The notes under the pieces were generated by a model that saw only the letters and a list, made by a program, of their open reading frames with translations, was not told where the DNA came from and made no database searches. Shown in pieces: positions 32,152-39,429 of a stretch of DNA of 42,884 bases. How positions within the stretch are numbered: position 1 is the first letter of the stretch; every line of letters begins with the position of its first letter. The DNA lies in assembly GCF_001865015.1 (NCBI RefSeq), contig NZ_MJGV01000020.1, positions 1 to 42,884 of the forward strand, in the 5' to 3' direction. The translations under genes and the position numbers were made by a program. Origin of the DNA: Curtobacterium sp. MMLR14_010 (GTDB lineage: Bacteria; Actinomycetota; Actinomycetes; Actinomycetales; Microbacteriaceae).

Positions 32152-33261
32152 TTGACCATCTTCGCGACCGCTCCCCGCCGCCGCTCCCGCCGTCGCACCG
32201 TCGGGTGGGCGTTCATCGTCGGCGCCGTCGTGCTCGCGATCGTGGCGAGCGTGCTGCCGAGCCCGTACGTCATCGAGCTGCCCGGCCCGGTCTTCAACAC
32301 GATCGGCACGCAGGAGCAGGGCACCGGGAAGGACTCCAAGGACGTCGAGCTCATCGAGATCGACGGCCATGAGACCTACCCGACCGCCGGCGCGCTCGAC
32401 ATGCTCACGGTCAGCGTCCAGGGCACGGCGACGCAGCGCCCCCCGTGGACGAGCGTCATCCGGGCGCTCTTCACGAAGTCGCAGGCCGTGGTCCCCGCCT
32501 CGGCCATCTACCCACCCGGCACGACGACCGAGCAGGTGGACAAGCAGGACGCCGCCGACATGACGAACTCCCAGCAGTCCGCCGTTGCCGCAGCCCTCAT
32601 CCAGCAGGGGGAGCGCATCCCGACCGAGCTCGAGGTCGGCACCGTCGCGAAGGGCTCCCCGGCGGACGGCCCGATCCGCACGGGCGACGTCATCACCGCC
32701 TTCGACGGCAAGCCGCTCACGACGAACGCGGACGCCACCACGCTGCGCGGCCTCGTGGCCGACCACGGGACGTCCAGCCCGGCCACCGTGACGATCCGCC
32801 GCGGGGACGCCACGCGCCAGGTCCGGGTCACGCCGGTCGACCAGGACGGCACCGCGCTGCTCGGGGTCGGCGTCGTGGAGCGGTACGACTTCCCGTTCGA
32901 CGTGTCCATCAAGCTGCAGGACGTCGGCGGCCCGAGCGCCGGCATGATGTTCGCCCTCGGGATCATCGACGAGATCACCCCGGGCAAGCTCAACGGCGGC
33001 AAGCACGTCGCGGGTACCGGCACCATCACCGCCGGCGGCGAGGTCGGCCCCATCGGCGGCATCCGCCAGAAGCTCTACGGCGCCGAGGCCGCGGGAGCCA
33101 CCGTCTTCCTCGCCCCCGCGGCGAACTGCGACGAGGTCGTCGGCCACGTCCCCGACGGACTCGACGTCTACGCCGTGAAGACCCTGGACCAGGCGGTCTC
33201 CGACCTGGGCACGATCGCGAGCGGGAAGAGCACGGCCGGCCTCGCCACCTGCGGTCGCTGA
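32152..33261 (+). CDS. Membrane-anchored PDZ and Lon-type (S16) serine protease
   Basis: A 369-aa YlbL/Rv3194c-like protein: basic N terminus, one membrane helix (about 17-35), a PDZ domain (about 155-235; KGSPADGPIRTGDVITAFDG) and a Lon-type catalytic domain with S262 in GGPSAGMMFAL and K307 in IGGIRQKLYG as the Ser-Lys dyad. The catalytic part faces the outside. I use the TTG at 32152, with GAAGGA five nt upstream and homologues starting at this basic segment. A TTG start is rare in this window and may limit expression. Confidence 0.87.
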   Translation: MTIFATAPRRRSRRRTVGWAFIVGAVVLAIVASVLPSPYVIELPGPVFNTIGTQEQGTGKDSKDVELIEIDGHETYPTAGALDMLTVSVQGTATQRPPWTSVIRALFTKSQAVVPASAIYPPGTTTEQVDKQDAADMTNSQQSAVAAALIQQGERIPTELEVGTVAKGSPADGPIRTGDVITAFDGKPLTTNADATTLRGLVADHGTSSPATVTIRRGDATRQVRVTPVDQDGTALLGVGVVERYDFPFDVSIKLQDVGGPSAGMMFALGIIDEITPGKLNGGKHVAGTGTITAGGEVGPIGGIRQKLYGAEAAGATVFLAPAANCDEVVGHVPDGLDVYAVKTLDQAVSDLGTIASGKSTAGLATCGR

Positions 33262-33317
33262 CCGACGGTTCCTGGCCGCTGGTCCCGTCGACGGGACCGG
33301 CGTCGGTGACGTGCGTC

Positions 33318-33342
33318 GAGCCTCCAGACCGGTCGGAGGCTC
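33318..33342 (+). terminator. Hairpin after PDZ-Lon protease gene
   Basis: GAGCCTCC (33318-33325) pairs with GGAGGCTC (33335-33342), and GACC/GGTC continues the stem past one bulged A. The arm is related to the GGAGGC palindrome family. Confidence 0.7.
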
Positions 33343-33391
33343 AGGGGGACTTCCTGAGATCGGGTACAGCTTCTCTGTCGGCGGCGTCCCA

Positions 33392-33397
33392 TAGGAT
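33392..33397 (+). promoter_or_regulatory. -10 element of UPF0182 gene
   Basis: TAGGAT is followed by about 60 nt of leader before the GTG at 33458. No clear -35 is visible. Confidence 0.4.
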
Positions 33398-33457
33398 CGT
33401 GGGACTGACGGCCCGGTGCGCCGGGCCGGCCGGTCCGACACGTCTGGAGCACATCAC

Positions 33458-36400
33458 GTGACGACAACCTCGTCCACCTCGTCCACTGCGGGCCGGCGTT
33501 CGCCGCGTGTCCCGATCGTGGTCACGATCATCGTGCTGGCCGCACTGGTGATCGCCTTCTTCATCTTCGCCAGCCTGTACACCGACTACGCGTGGTTCGC
33601 GCAGCTCGGCTTCCAGCAGGTGCTGACCACGCGATGGATCGCGGGGGCGGTGATGTTCTTCGCCGGCTTCCTCGGCATGGCCGTGCCGGTGTACCTGAGC
33701 ATCCTGTTCGCGTTCCGGTTCCGACCGGTCTACGCCAAGCTCGGGTCGCAGCTCGACCGCTACCAGCAGGTCATCGAGCCGCTCCGCCGCGTCGTGATGA
33801 TCGGCATCCCGGTCGTCCTCGGCATCTTCGCCGGACTCGCGACGGCACCCCGCTGGAGCATGGTCCTGCAGTACTTCAACCGGACCCCCTTCGGCAAGAA
33901 GGACCCGCAGTTCGGCCTGGACATCGGCTTCTACGTCTTCGAGCTGCCGTTCTGGCGCTCGGTCGTGGCGTACTCGTCCGCGGTGGTCCTCATCGCCGGG
34001 CTCGCCGCGCTCGCCGCGTGCTACCTGTACGGCGCGATGCGCTTCGGTGGGCGTGAGGTCCGGATCTCCCGTGCCGCCCGGGTGCAGCTCGCGATCACGG
34101 CGGCGGTCTACATCGCGCTGCAGGCCGTCAGCCTGTGGCTCGACCAGTACGCCGCGCTGACCAAGAACAACTCGCTGATCACCGGTGCGCAGTACACCGA
34201 GGTCAACGCCACGATCCCCGGTCGCGAGATCATGGCGGGCATCGCGGCGATCGTCGCACTGCTCTTCATCGTCACGGCGGTCATCGGTCGCTGGCGGATC
34301 TCGATCGTCGGCACCGGGCTGCTGCTCGTCTCCGCGATCGTCATCGGCGGCATCTACCCGTGGATCGTCCAGCGCCTGCAGGTGGCCCCGAGTGAGCGGT
34401 CGTTCGAGTCCGCGTACATCCAGCGGAACATCGACGCCACCCGAGACGCCTACGACGTGTCCGGGGTGAAGGAGTCGAACTACGACGCCACCACGTCGCC
34501 GTCCACCGGCGCCCTCGCGCAGGACGCCCAGACCACGGCGAACATCCGCCTGATCGACCCGAAGATCGTGTCCGACACGTTCAGCCAGCTGCAGCAGTCG
34601 CGGCAGTACTACAAGTTCCCGTCCGAACTCGACGTCGACCGCTACCAGATCAAGGGCCAGACCGAGGACACCGTGATCGCGGTCCGCGACATCGACCTCG
34701 CCGGCCTGAGCGCGAAGGCGAACACGCAGTACAACCGCACGTTCGTCTACACGCACGGCTACGGCGTCGCGGCGGCGTACGGCAACCAGCGCGCCAGCGA
34801 CGGCAAGCCGGTGTTCCTCGAGTCCGGCATCCCGTCCTCGGGCGCCCTCGGTGACTACCAGCAGCGCGTCTACTTCGGCGAGACCTCGCCCGGCTACTCG
34901 ATCGTCGGTGCGCCGGAGGGCTCGAAGAACGTCGAGCTCGACTACCCGTCCGGCTCGGACGACGACAACGGCGGCAACGCGACGACGACCTACAAGGGCG
35001 ACGGCGGGCCGACGATCGGCAACTTCTTCAACCGGCTCGTCTACGCCGCGAAGTTCCAGTCGGAGCAGATCCTGCTCTCGAACGCGGTCAACAAGGACTC
35101 GCAGATCCTGTACGACCGCAACCCGATCACCCGTGTGCAGAAGGTCGCGCCGTACCTGACGCTCGACAGCGACGCCTACCCGGCGATCGTGGACCACCGC
35201 CTGCAGTGGATCGTCGACGGCTACTCGACCTCGGACGCGTACCCGTACTCGCAGAGCCAGAGCCTCGCCGACAGCATCAACGGCACCGAGTCCTCGACGT
35301 TCCGCACCGACCAGGTCAACTACATCCGCAACTCGGTGAAGGCCACGGTCGACGCCTACACGGGCAAGGTGACCCTCTACACGTGGGACACGAAGGACCC
35401 GGTGCTGAAGACCTGGCAGAAGGTCTTCCCGACGTCGCTGAAGCCGGTCTCCGCGATGAGCGCCGACCTGCTCGACCACGTCCGGTACCCGACCGACCTG
35501 TTCAAGGTGCAACGCTCGATCCTCGGCACGTACCACGTCACCAACGCGAACTCGTTCTACTCGGGTGACGACGCCTGGACGACGCCGACCGAACCGACGA
35601 GCGGGTCGAACGACGCCGACACGACGGCGGCGAACACCACCACGACGACGACCGCACTGGGTACCCAGACGTCGGCGGCACGGGCGAACCTGCAGGACCC
35701 GTACTACCTGACGATGAAGGTGCCGGGGCAGGGGACCGCGTACTCGCTCTACACGACGTACATCCCCCAGCAGACGGGGTCGAACGCGCGGAACGTGTTG
35801 ACCGGGTACCTCGCCGTCGACTCCGACGCCGGAGGCTCCGGCAAGGGCAAGCGGGCGTCCGGCTACGGCAAGCTCACGCTGCTGACGATCCCGAAGACCG
35901 ACAACATCCCGGGTCCGCTGCAGGTGCAGAACCTGTTCAACTCCGACACCACGGTGTCGCAGGAGCTGAACATCCTGAAGCGCGGGAACAGCACCGTCAA
36001 GCAGGGCAACCTGCTGACGCTGCCCGTCGGTGGCGGGTTCCTCTACGTGCAGCCCGTCTACGTGCAGTCCACGTCGAGCGGCTCCTACCCGCTGCTGCAG
36101 AAGGTCCTGGTGGCCTTCGGCGACAAGATCGCGTTCGAGGACACCCTCGACGAGGCGCTCAACCAGCTGTTCGGTGGTGACTCCGGCGCTGCCGCGGGTG
36201 ACCAGGGCGCCGCGGGCGGTTCCGACACCGGCACCGACAACGGGTCGGACAACGGGACTTCGGACTCCGACTCCGATTCCGATTCCGGATCGTCCTCGGG
36301 CAGCGGTTCCACCGGTGGATCGTCGTCCAGCTCGGACGACCCCGCCGTGCAGAAGGCCCTCGCCGACGCGAGCGCCGCGCTGCAGGACCGCCAGCAGGCC

Positions 36401-36505
36401 TACGCGGACAACGACCTCGTCGCTGCCGCCGAGGCTGACCAGCGCCTGCAGGAAGCCGTCCAGGCGGCGGTCGAGGCCGAGGAATCGAGCAGTTCCGGCA
36501 ACTGA
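33458..36505 (+). CDS. UPF0182 (COG1615) multipass membrane protein
   Basis: A 1015-aa protein of the actinobacterial UPF0182 family (Rv3193c-like; function unknown). About seven membrane helices occupy the first 320 residues (e.g. IVVTIIVLAALVIAFFIFA), with the conserved YTDYAWFAQLGFQQV after the first. A large extracellular domain follows, with the signatures QSRQYYKFP and RTFVYTHGYG. The tail contains an Asp/Ser/Gly run (SDSDSDSDS...) and a Glu/Ala-rich helix. The GTG has GGAG eight nt upstream. It follows the PDZ-Lon protease on the same strand but has its own promoter candidate. Confidence 0.92.
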   Translation: MTTTSSTSSTAGRRSPRVPIVVTIIVLAALVIAFFIFASLYTDYAWFAQLGFQQVLTTRWIAGAVMFFAGFLGMAVPVYLSILFAFRFRPVYAKLGSQLDRYQQVIEPLRRVVMIGIPVVLGIFAGLATAPRWSMVLQYFNRTPFGKKDPQFGLDIGFYVFELPFWRSVVAYSSAVVLIAGLAALAACYLYGAMRFGGREVRISRAARVQLAITAAVYIALQAVSLWLDQYAALTKNNSLITGAQYTEVNATIPGREIMAGIAAIVALLFIVTAVIGRWRISIVGTGLLLVSAIVIGGIYPWIVQRLQVAPSERSFESAYIQRNIDATRDAYDVSGVKESNYDATTSPSTGALAQDAQTTANIRLIDPKIVSDTFSQLQQSRQYYKFPSELDVDRYQIKGQTEDTVIAVRDIDLAGLSAKANTQYNRTFVYTHGYGVAAAYGNQRASDGKPVFLESGIPSSGALGDYQQRVYFGETSPGYSIVGAPEGSKNVELDYPSGSDDDNGGNATTTYKGDGGPTIGNFFNRLVYAAKFQSEQILLSNAVNKDSQILYDRNPITRVQKVAPYLTLDSDAYPAIVDHRLQWIVDGYSTSDAYPYSQSQSLADSINGTESSTFRTDQVNYIRNSVKATVDAYTGKVTLYTWDTKDPVLKTWQKVFPTSLKPVSAMSADLLDHVRYPTDLFKVQRSILGTYHVTNANSFYSGDDAWTTPTEPTSGSNDADTTAANTTTTTTALGTQTSAARANLQDPYYLTMKVPGQGTAYSLYTTYIPQQTGSNARNVLTGYLAVDSDAGGSGKGKRASGYGKLTLLTIPKTDNIPGPLQVQNLFNSDTTVSQELNILKRGNSTVKQGNLLTLPVGGGFLYVQPVYVQSTSSGSYPLLQKVLVAFGDKIAFEDTLDEALNQLFGGDSGAAAGDQGAAGGSDTGTDNGSDNGTSDSDSDSDSGSSSGSGSTGGSSSSSDDPAVQKALADASAALQDRQQAYADNDLVAAAEADQRLQEAVQAAVEAEESSSSGN

Positions 36506-36510
36506 CGACA

Positions 36511-36542
36511 CGGGCGGGGTGGCCGATTTGGCACCCCGCCCG
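36511..36542 (+). terminator. Hairpin terminator of UPF0182 gene
   Basis: A perfect 11-bp stem (36511-36521, CGGGCGGGGTG, with 36532-36542) has a 10-nt loop, six bases after the stop codon. Part of loop and right arm doubles as the -35 of the tRNA promoter. Confidence 0.82.
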
Positions 36543-36556
36543 TTGCCGTGTAAGCT
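36528..36556 (+). promoter_or_regulatory. Promoter of tRNA-fMet
   Basis: TTGGCA (36528-36533), a 17-bp spacer and TAAGCT (36551-36556) form the best sigma-70-type promoter in the window. Transcription would begin about 5 bases before the mature tRNA. Confidence 0.75.
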
Positions 36557-36567
36557 TCTAAACGTGC

Positions 36568-36644
36568 CGCGGGGTGGAGCAGTTCGGTAGCTCGCTGGGC
36601 TCATAACCCAGAGGTCGTAGGTTCAAATCCTGCCCCCGCAACCA
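36568..36644 (+). tRNA. Initiator tRNA-fMet (CAT)
   Basis: A 77-nt tRNA with anticodon CAT at 36602-36604 and encoded CCA. Two hallmarks identify the initiator: the C1-A72 mismatch at the acceptor end (36568 with 36640) and three G-C pairs closing the anticodon stem (CTGGG/CCCAG). The T-loop reads GTTCAAATC. The cloverleaf has no odd base pairs. Confidence 0.97.
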
Positions 36645-36653
36645 ACGCGACAC

Positions 36654-36687
36654 AAGAAGCCCCGGTCCTCACGGACCGGGGCTTCTT
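36654..36687 (+). terminator. Terminator of tRNA-fMet
   Basis: A perfect 15-bp stem (36654-36668 with 36673-36687) with loop TCAC lies 9 bases after the tRNA. Confidence 0.88.
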
Positions 36688-36722
36688 CGTGTCCTGGGTA
36701 GATTCCGTGCGGACGCCGTTCC

Positions 36723-36764
36723 GGACAGGAGGCCCGCCGCCAGCTGGTGGGGAGCCTCCCGTCC
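36723..36764 (-). terminator. Palindromic terminator of aldo/keto reductase gene
   Basis: A 42-nt imperfect palindrome with centre AGCT (GCCAGCTGG) and arm GGACAGGAGGC/GCCTCCCGTCC. It is a diverged copy of the hairpins at 7605 and 42847 and lies 34 bases past the reductase stop. Confidence 0.72.
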
Positions 36765-36798
36765 GTCTCCTGGTTGCGTCGCGACCCGACCTGCTGGC

Positions 36799-37737
36799 TC
36801 AGCCCGTCGCGCGCTTGCCGCGGACGCCGTGACCGAGTGTCGTGATGCGCTCGAGTTCCTCCGAGGAGAAGGTCACGGCTGCTGCGGCGACGTTCTCGGC
36901 GACGCGTCCGGGGCTCCGCGATCCCGGGATCGGGACGATGTCGTCCCGCTGGGCGAGGATCCAGGCGAGCGCGAGCTGCGAGAGCGAGATGCCCTTCGCG
37001 TCGGCCAGCTCGGTGAGCCCTGCGACGACGGCCGTGTTGGCGTCCCAGTGCTCGGGTGCCCACCACTCCAGGAACTGCCGGATGTCGTCCTGGGCGTAGG
37101 CACTCCGAGGCCGGACCGCCCCGCTGAGGAAGCCGCGTGCCAGGGGTGAGTACGCGACGAGGCCGATGCCGAGCTCGTCGACGACAGGGAACAGGTCCTC
37201 GGACTCGCGCGCGAAGACCGAGTACTCGGTCTGGAGGACCGAGATCGGGTGGACCGCGTTCGCCCGGCGGATGTTCTCGGCGTCCGTGTTCGACAGGCCG
37301 AGGTACCGGACCTTGCCGGCCTGCACGAACTCCTGCATGACGCCGACGACGTCCTCGATGGGGACCTTCGGGTCGTGGACGTGCTGGTAGAGCAGGTCGA
37401 TCGAGTCCGTCCCGAGGTTCCGGAGGCTGGCGTCGACGACCTCGCGGACGTGCTCGGGACGCGAGTCCTGGCCGTAGGTGTCGGTGAAGCCGAACTTGGT
37501 GGCGATGGTGACCTCGTCGCGGACAGGTGCGAGGGCGGTGCCGAGGAGCCGCTCGCCCGTGCCCCAGCCGTAGAGCTCCGCGGTGTCGAAGTGCGTCACG
37601 CCGAGGTCGTGCGCGTGCCGGATCGCTGCGATCGACTCCGTGTCGTCGCCCGGGCCGTACGCGAACGTGGTGCCCATCGCGCCGTAGCCGATCGCGCTGA
37701 CGACGAGGCCCTGTCGTCCGAGTGTGCGGTGGTGCAT
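36799..37737 (-). CDS. Aldo/keto reductase
   Basis: A 312-aa NADPH-dependent oxidoreductase of the AKR superfamily. The catalytic tetrad is visible as D51 and Y56 (HFDTAELYG), K81 (IATKFGF) and the His in YQHVHDP. The C-terminal nucleotide-binding segment IPGSRSPGRVAENV matches AKR13-like bacterial enzymes. The substrate is unknown, probably small aldehydes or quinones. The ATG at 37737 has GGAAGGA five nt upstream. It is divergent from a TetR gene, its likely regulator, with a -35/-10 promoter and a palindrome between them. Confidence 0.9.
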   Translation of the reverse strand: MHHRTLGRQGLVVSAIGYGAMGTTFAYGPGDDTESIAAIRHAHDLGVTHFDTAELYGWGTGERLLGTALAPVRDEVTIATKFGFTDTYGQDSRPEHVREVVDASLRNLGTDSIDLLYQHVHDPKVPIEDVVGVMQEFVQAGKVRYLGLSNTDAENIRRANAVHPISVLQTEYSVFARESEDLFPVVDELGIGLVAYSPLARGFLSGAVRPRSAYAQDDIRQFLEWWAPEHWDANTAVVAGLTELADAKGISLSQLALAWILAQRDDIVPIPGSRSPGRVAENVAAAAVTFSSEELERITTLGHGVRGKRATG

Positions 37738-37774
37738 GGTCGTCCTTCCGAGACGGGTTGTGCGTGCGTGTGGC

Positions 37775-37805
37775 ACTGTACGCCACTCGTGGCAGAGACT
37801 GTCAA
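37775..37805 (-). promoter_or_regulatory. Promoter of aldo/keto reductase gene
   Basis: On the minus strand TTGACA (37800-37805) is followed by a 19-nt spacer and TACAGT (37775-37780). The long spacer suggests a weak or controlled promoter. Confidence 0.6.
37782..37793. promoter_or_regulatory. Candidate TetR operator
   Basis: GCCAC-TC-GTGGC is a perfect short palindrome inside the spacer between the -35 and -10 of the reductase promoter. A repressor bound here would block it. Confidence 0.45.
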
Positions 37806-37841
37806 GTACGGCGGGTGCTGACGACTCGGGTCGGCCGGCGG

Positions 37842-37847
37842 TAGGCT
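37842..37847 (+). promoter_or_regulatory. -10 element of TetR gene
   Basis: TAGGCT ends 6 nt before the ATG at 37854. CTGACG at 37818-37823 may be the -35 (18-nt spacer). Confidence 0.55.
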
Positions 37848-37853
37848 CGGCGC

Positions 37854-38450
37854 ATGAGCGAGACGACGGCCGGCCGACCAGGCCTGCGGGACATCACCCG
37901 TGACGCCGTCCGTGCTCGCATCGCCGCCGTCGCCATCGCGCGGTTCGACGCCGATGGGTTCGACCGTGTCACCGTCGAGCAGGTCGCAGCCGAGGCGGGG
38001 ATCTCCGCGAGGAGCTTCCACCGGTACTTCCCGGCGAAGGAGGACGCGGTCATCGGCGACCCGGCGCGCCACAGCGACGTGCTCGCGGCGGCGTTCGGCG
38101 ACCGGGCTCCGGACGAGCCGGTCTGGACCGCGCTGCGCGAGGCCTTCGCGACGATGCTGCTCCGTGGGGACGGCGGCGATCCCGACACGGCCCGCCGGTC
38201 CGTCCGGGTGATGACGAGCACGCCGTCGCTCCGGGCGCGGAACCTCGAGAAGCACCATGCCTGGGCCGAGGTGCTCACGCCACTGGTGGCCGCGCGGCTC
38301 GGCGGTGCGGACGTCGACCTGCGTGCGCGAACGATGGTGCAGGCGGCGCTGGGGTGCTTCGACGTGTCGATCACGATGTGGGCGACCGGTGACGACGGTG
38401 ACGTGACGGGTGTCCTTCGTCGGTCGTTCGACGTGCTCGACGTCCGGTAG
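37854..38450 (+). CDS. TetR family transcriptional regulator
   Basis: A 198-aa regulator with an N-terminal helix-turn-helix (about 14-62; FDRVTVEQVAAEAGISARSFHRYFPAKEDA) and an all-helical ligand domain. The RxFHRYFPAKEDA end of the HTH is typical of TetR proteins. It probably represses the divergent aldo/keto reductase gene and itself. The ATG is predicted leaderless. The ligand is unknown. Confidence 0.92.
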   Translation: MSETTAGRPGLRDITRDAVRARIAAVAIARFDADGFDRVTVEQVAAEAGISARSFHRYFPAKEDAVIGDPARHSDVLAAAFGDRAPDEPVWTALREAFATMLLRGDGGDPDTARRSVRVMTSTPSLRARNLEKHHAWAEVLTPLVAARLGGADVDLRARTMVQAALGCFDVSITMWATGDDGDVTGVLRRSFDVLDVR

Positions 38451-38461
38451 CTGCGGGGCGG

Positions 38462-38513
38462 TGCGGGTGTGCCGGGCGGGTGCGCCGGGCGGCGCTGCGG
38501 GTGTGCCGGGCGG
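38462..38513 (+). repeat. 18-bp direct repeat before nitrilase gene
   Basis: TGCGGGTGTGCCGGGCGG occurs at 38462-38479 and 38496-38513, with a partial copy between. It fills the 97-base gap after the TetR gene; no hairpin terminator is obvious. Confidence 0.7.
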
Positions 38514-38535
38514 CGCGCGTCGTCGTGGTGCCGGT

Positions 38536-38541
38536 TAGCCT
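38536..38541 (+). promoter_or_regulatory. -10 element of nitrilase-family gene
   Basis: TAGCCT ends 6 nt before the GTG at 38548. Confidence 0.5.
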
Positions 38542-38547
38542 GGCCCC

Positions 38548-39429
38548 GTGACGAGACTGACCATCGCCGCGGCGCAGTTCGCGCCCGTGGACGACCCCTC
38601 CGTGAACCTCGAGACCGTGCGGGCGGCAGCGGAGGACGCGGCGGCCCGCGGGGCCCAGCTCCTGGTCACGCCCGAGTACACGTCGTACTTCGCGGCGGAG
38701 ATCGACGACCGGTTCGTCGCGGCAGCGCAGCCGCTCGACGGACCCTTCGTCACCGGGCTCCGCCGGATCGCCAGGAGCACCGGGGTGGCGCTCGTGGTCG
38801 GGGTGGCGGAGGCGGGCTCGGATGCCTCACGGTTCCGGAACACGCTCGTCGCGATCGATCCTGACGGGGCGCTCGTGTGCACGTACCGGAAGGTGCACCT
38901 GTACGACGCGTTCGGTTCGCGGGAGTCCGACCGGATCGAGCCAGGCGACCCGGAGCAGCTGCCGGTGTTCGAGCTCGGCGGCGTGTGGGTCGGTCTCGAG
39001 ACCTGTTACGACCTGCGGTTCCCGGAGGTCACGCGGCGTCTGGCTGCCGGGCCGGCGAGCGCCGGTGCGGCTCGTGGCGGTGGCGCTGCTGCCGACGTCG
39101 TCGTGGTGCCCGCCGAATGGGTCCGTGGTCCGGGCAAGGAGCACCACTGGCGGACCCTGCTCACGGCGCGGGCAATCGAGAACACCGTGTGGGTGCTCGG
39201 CGTCGGCCAGGCACCGCCGATCGGCATCGGGGGATCGGTCGCGCTCGACCCGTCGGGTGTCGCCGTTGCCGCGCTCGGGGCTGCCCCTGGCTTGCTCGTC
39301 ACCACGGTGGACACGGACGTCACCGCCGAGGTCCGGCGGGTCAACCCCTCGCTGTCACTGCGGCGGTACGACGTGACGGTCCGGAGCGACGGCGCGGGCG
39401 CGGGCGCCGGCGACGTCACGCCCCGCTGA
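38548..39429 (+). CDS. Nitrilase-superfamily carbon-nitrogen hydrolase
   Basis: A 293-aa amidohydrolase with the Glu-Lys-Cys triad E43 (LLVTPEYTS), K115 (TYRKVHLYD) and C153 (GLETCYDLRFPE). The FGSRESDRIEPGD segment and the RFPE after the cysteine resemble omega-amidase/Nit2 and deaminated-glutathione amidase types. An Ala/Gly-rich insertion (about 165-185) interrupts the usual ELARxLAxxGADV region. The start is a predicted leaderless GTG. Its last 14 bases overlap the convergent aminotransferase gene. Confidence 0.88.
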   Translation: MTRLTIAAAQFAPVDDPSVNLETVRAAAEDAAARGAQLLVTPEYTSYFAAEIDDRFVAAAQPLDGPFVTGLRRIARSTGVALVVGVAEAGSDASRFRNTLVAIDPDGALVCTYRKVHLYDAFGSRESDRIEPGDPEQLPVFELGGVWVGLETCYDLRFPEVTRRLAAGPASAGAARGGGAAADVVVVPAEWVRGPGKEHHWRTLLTARAIENTVWVLGVGQAPPIGIGGSVALDPSGVAVAALGAAPGLLVTTVDTDVTAEVRRVNPSLSLRRYDVTVRSDGAGAGAGDVTPR

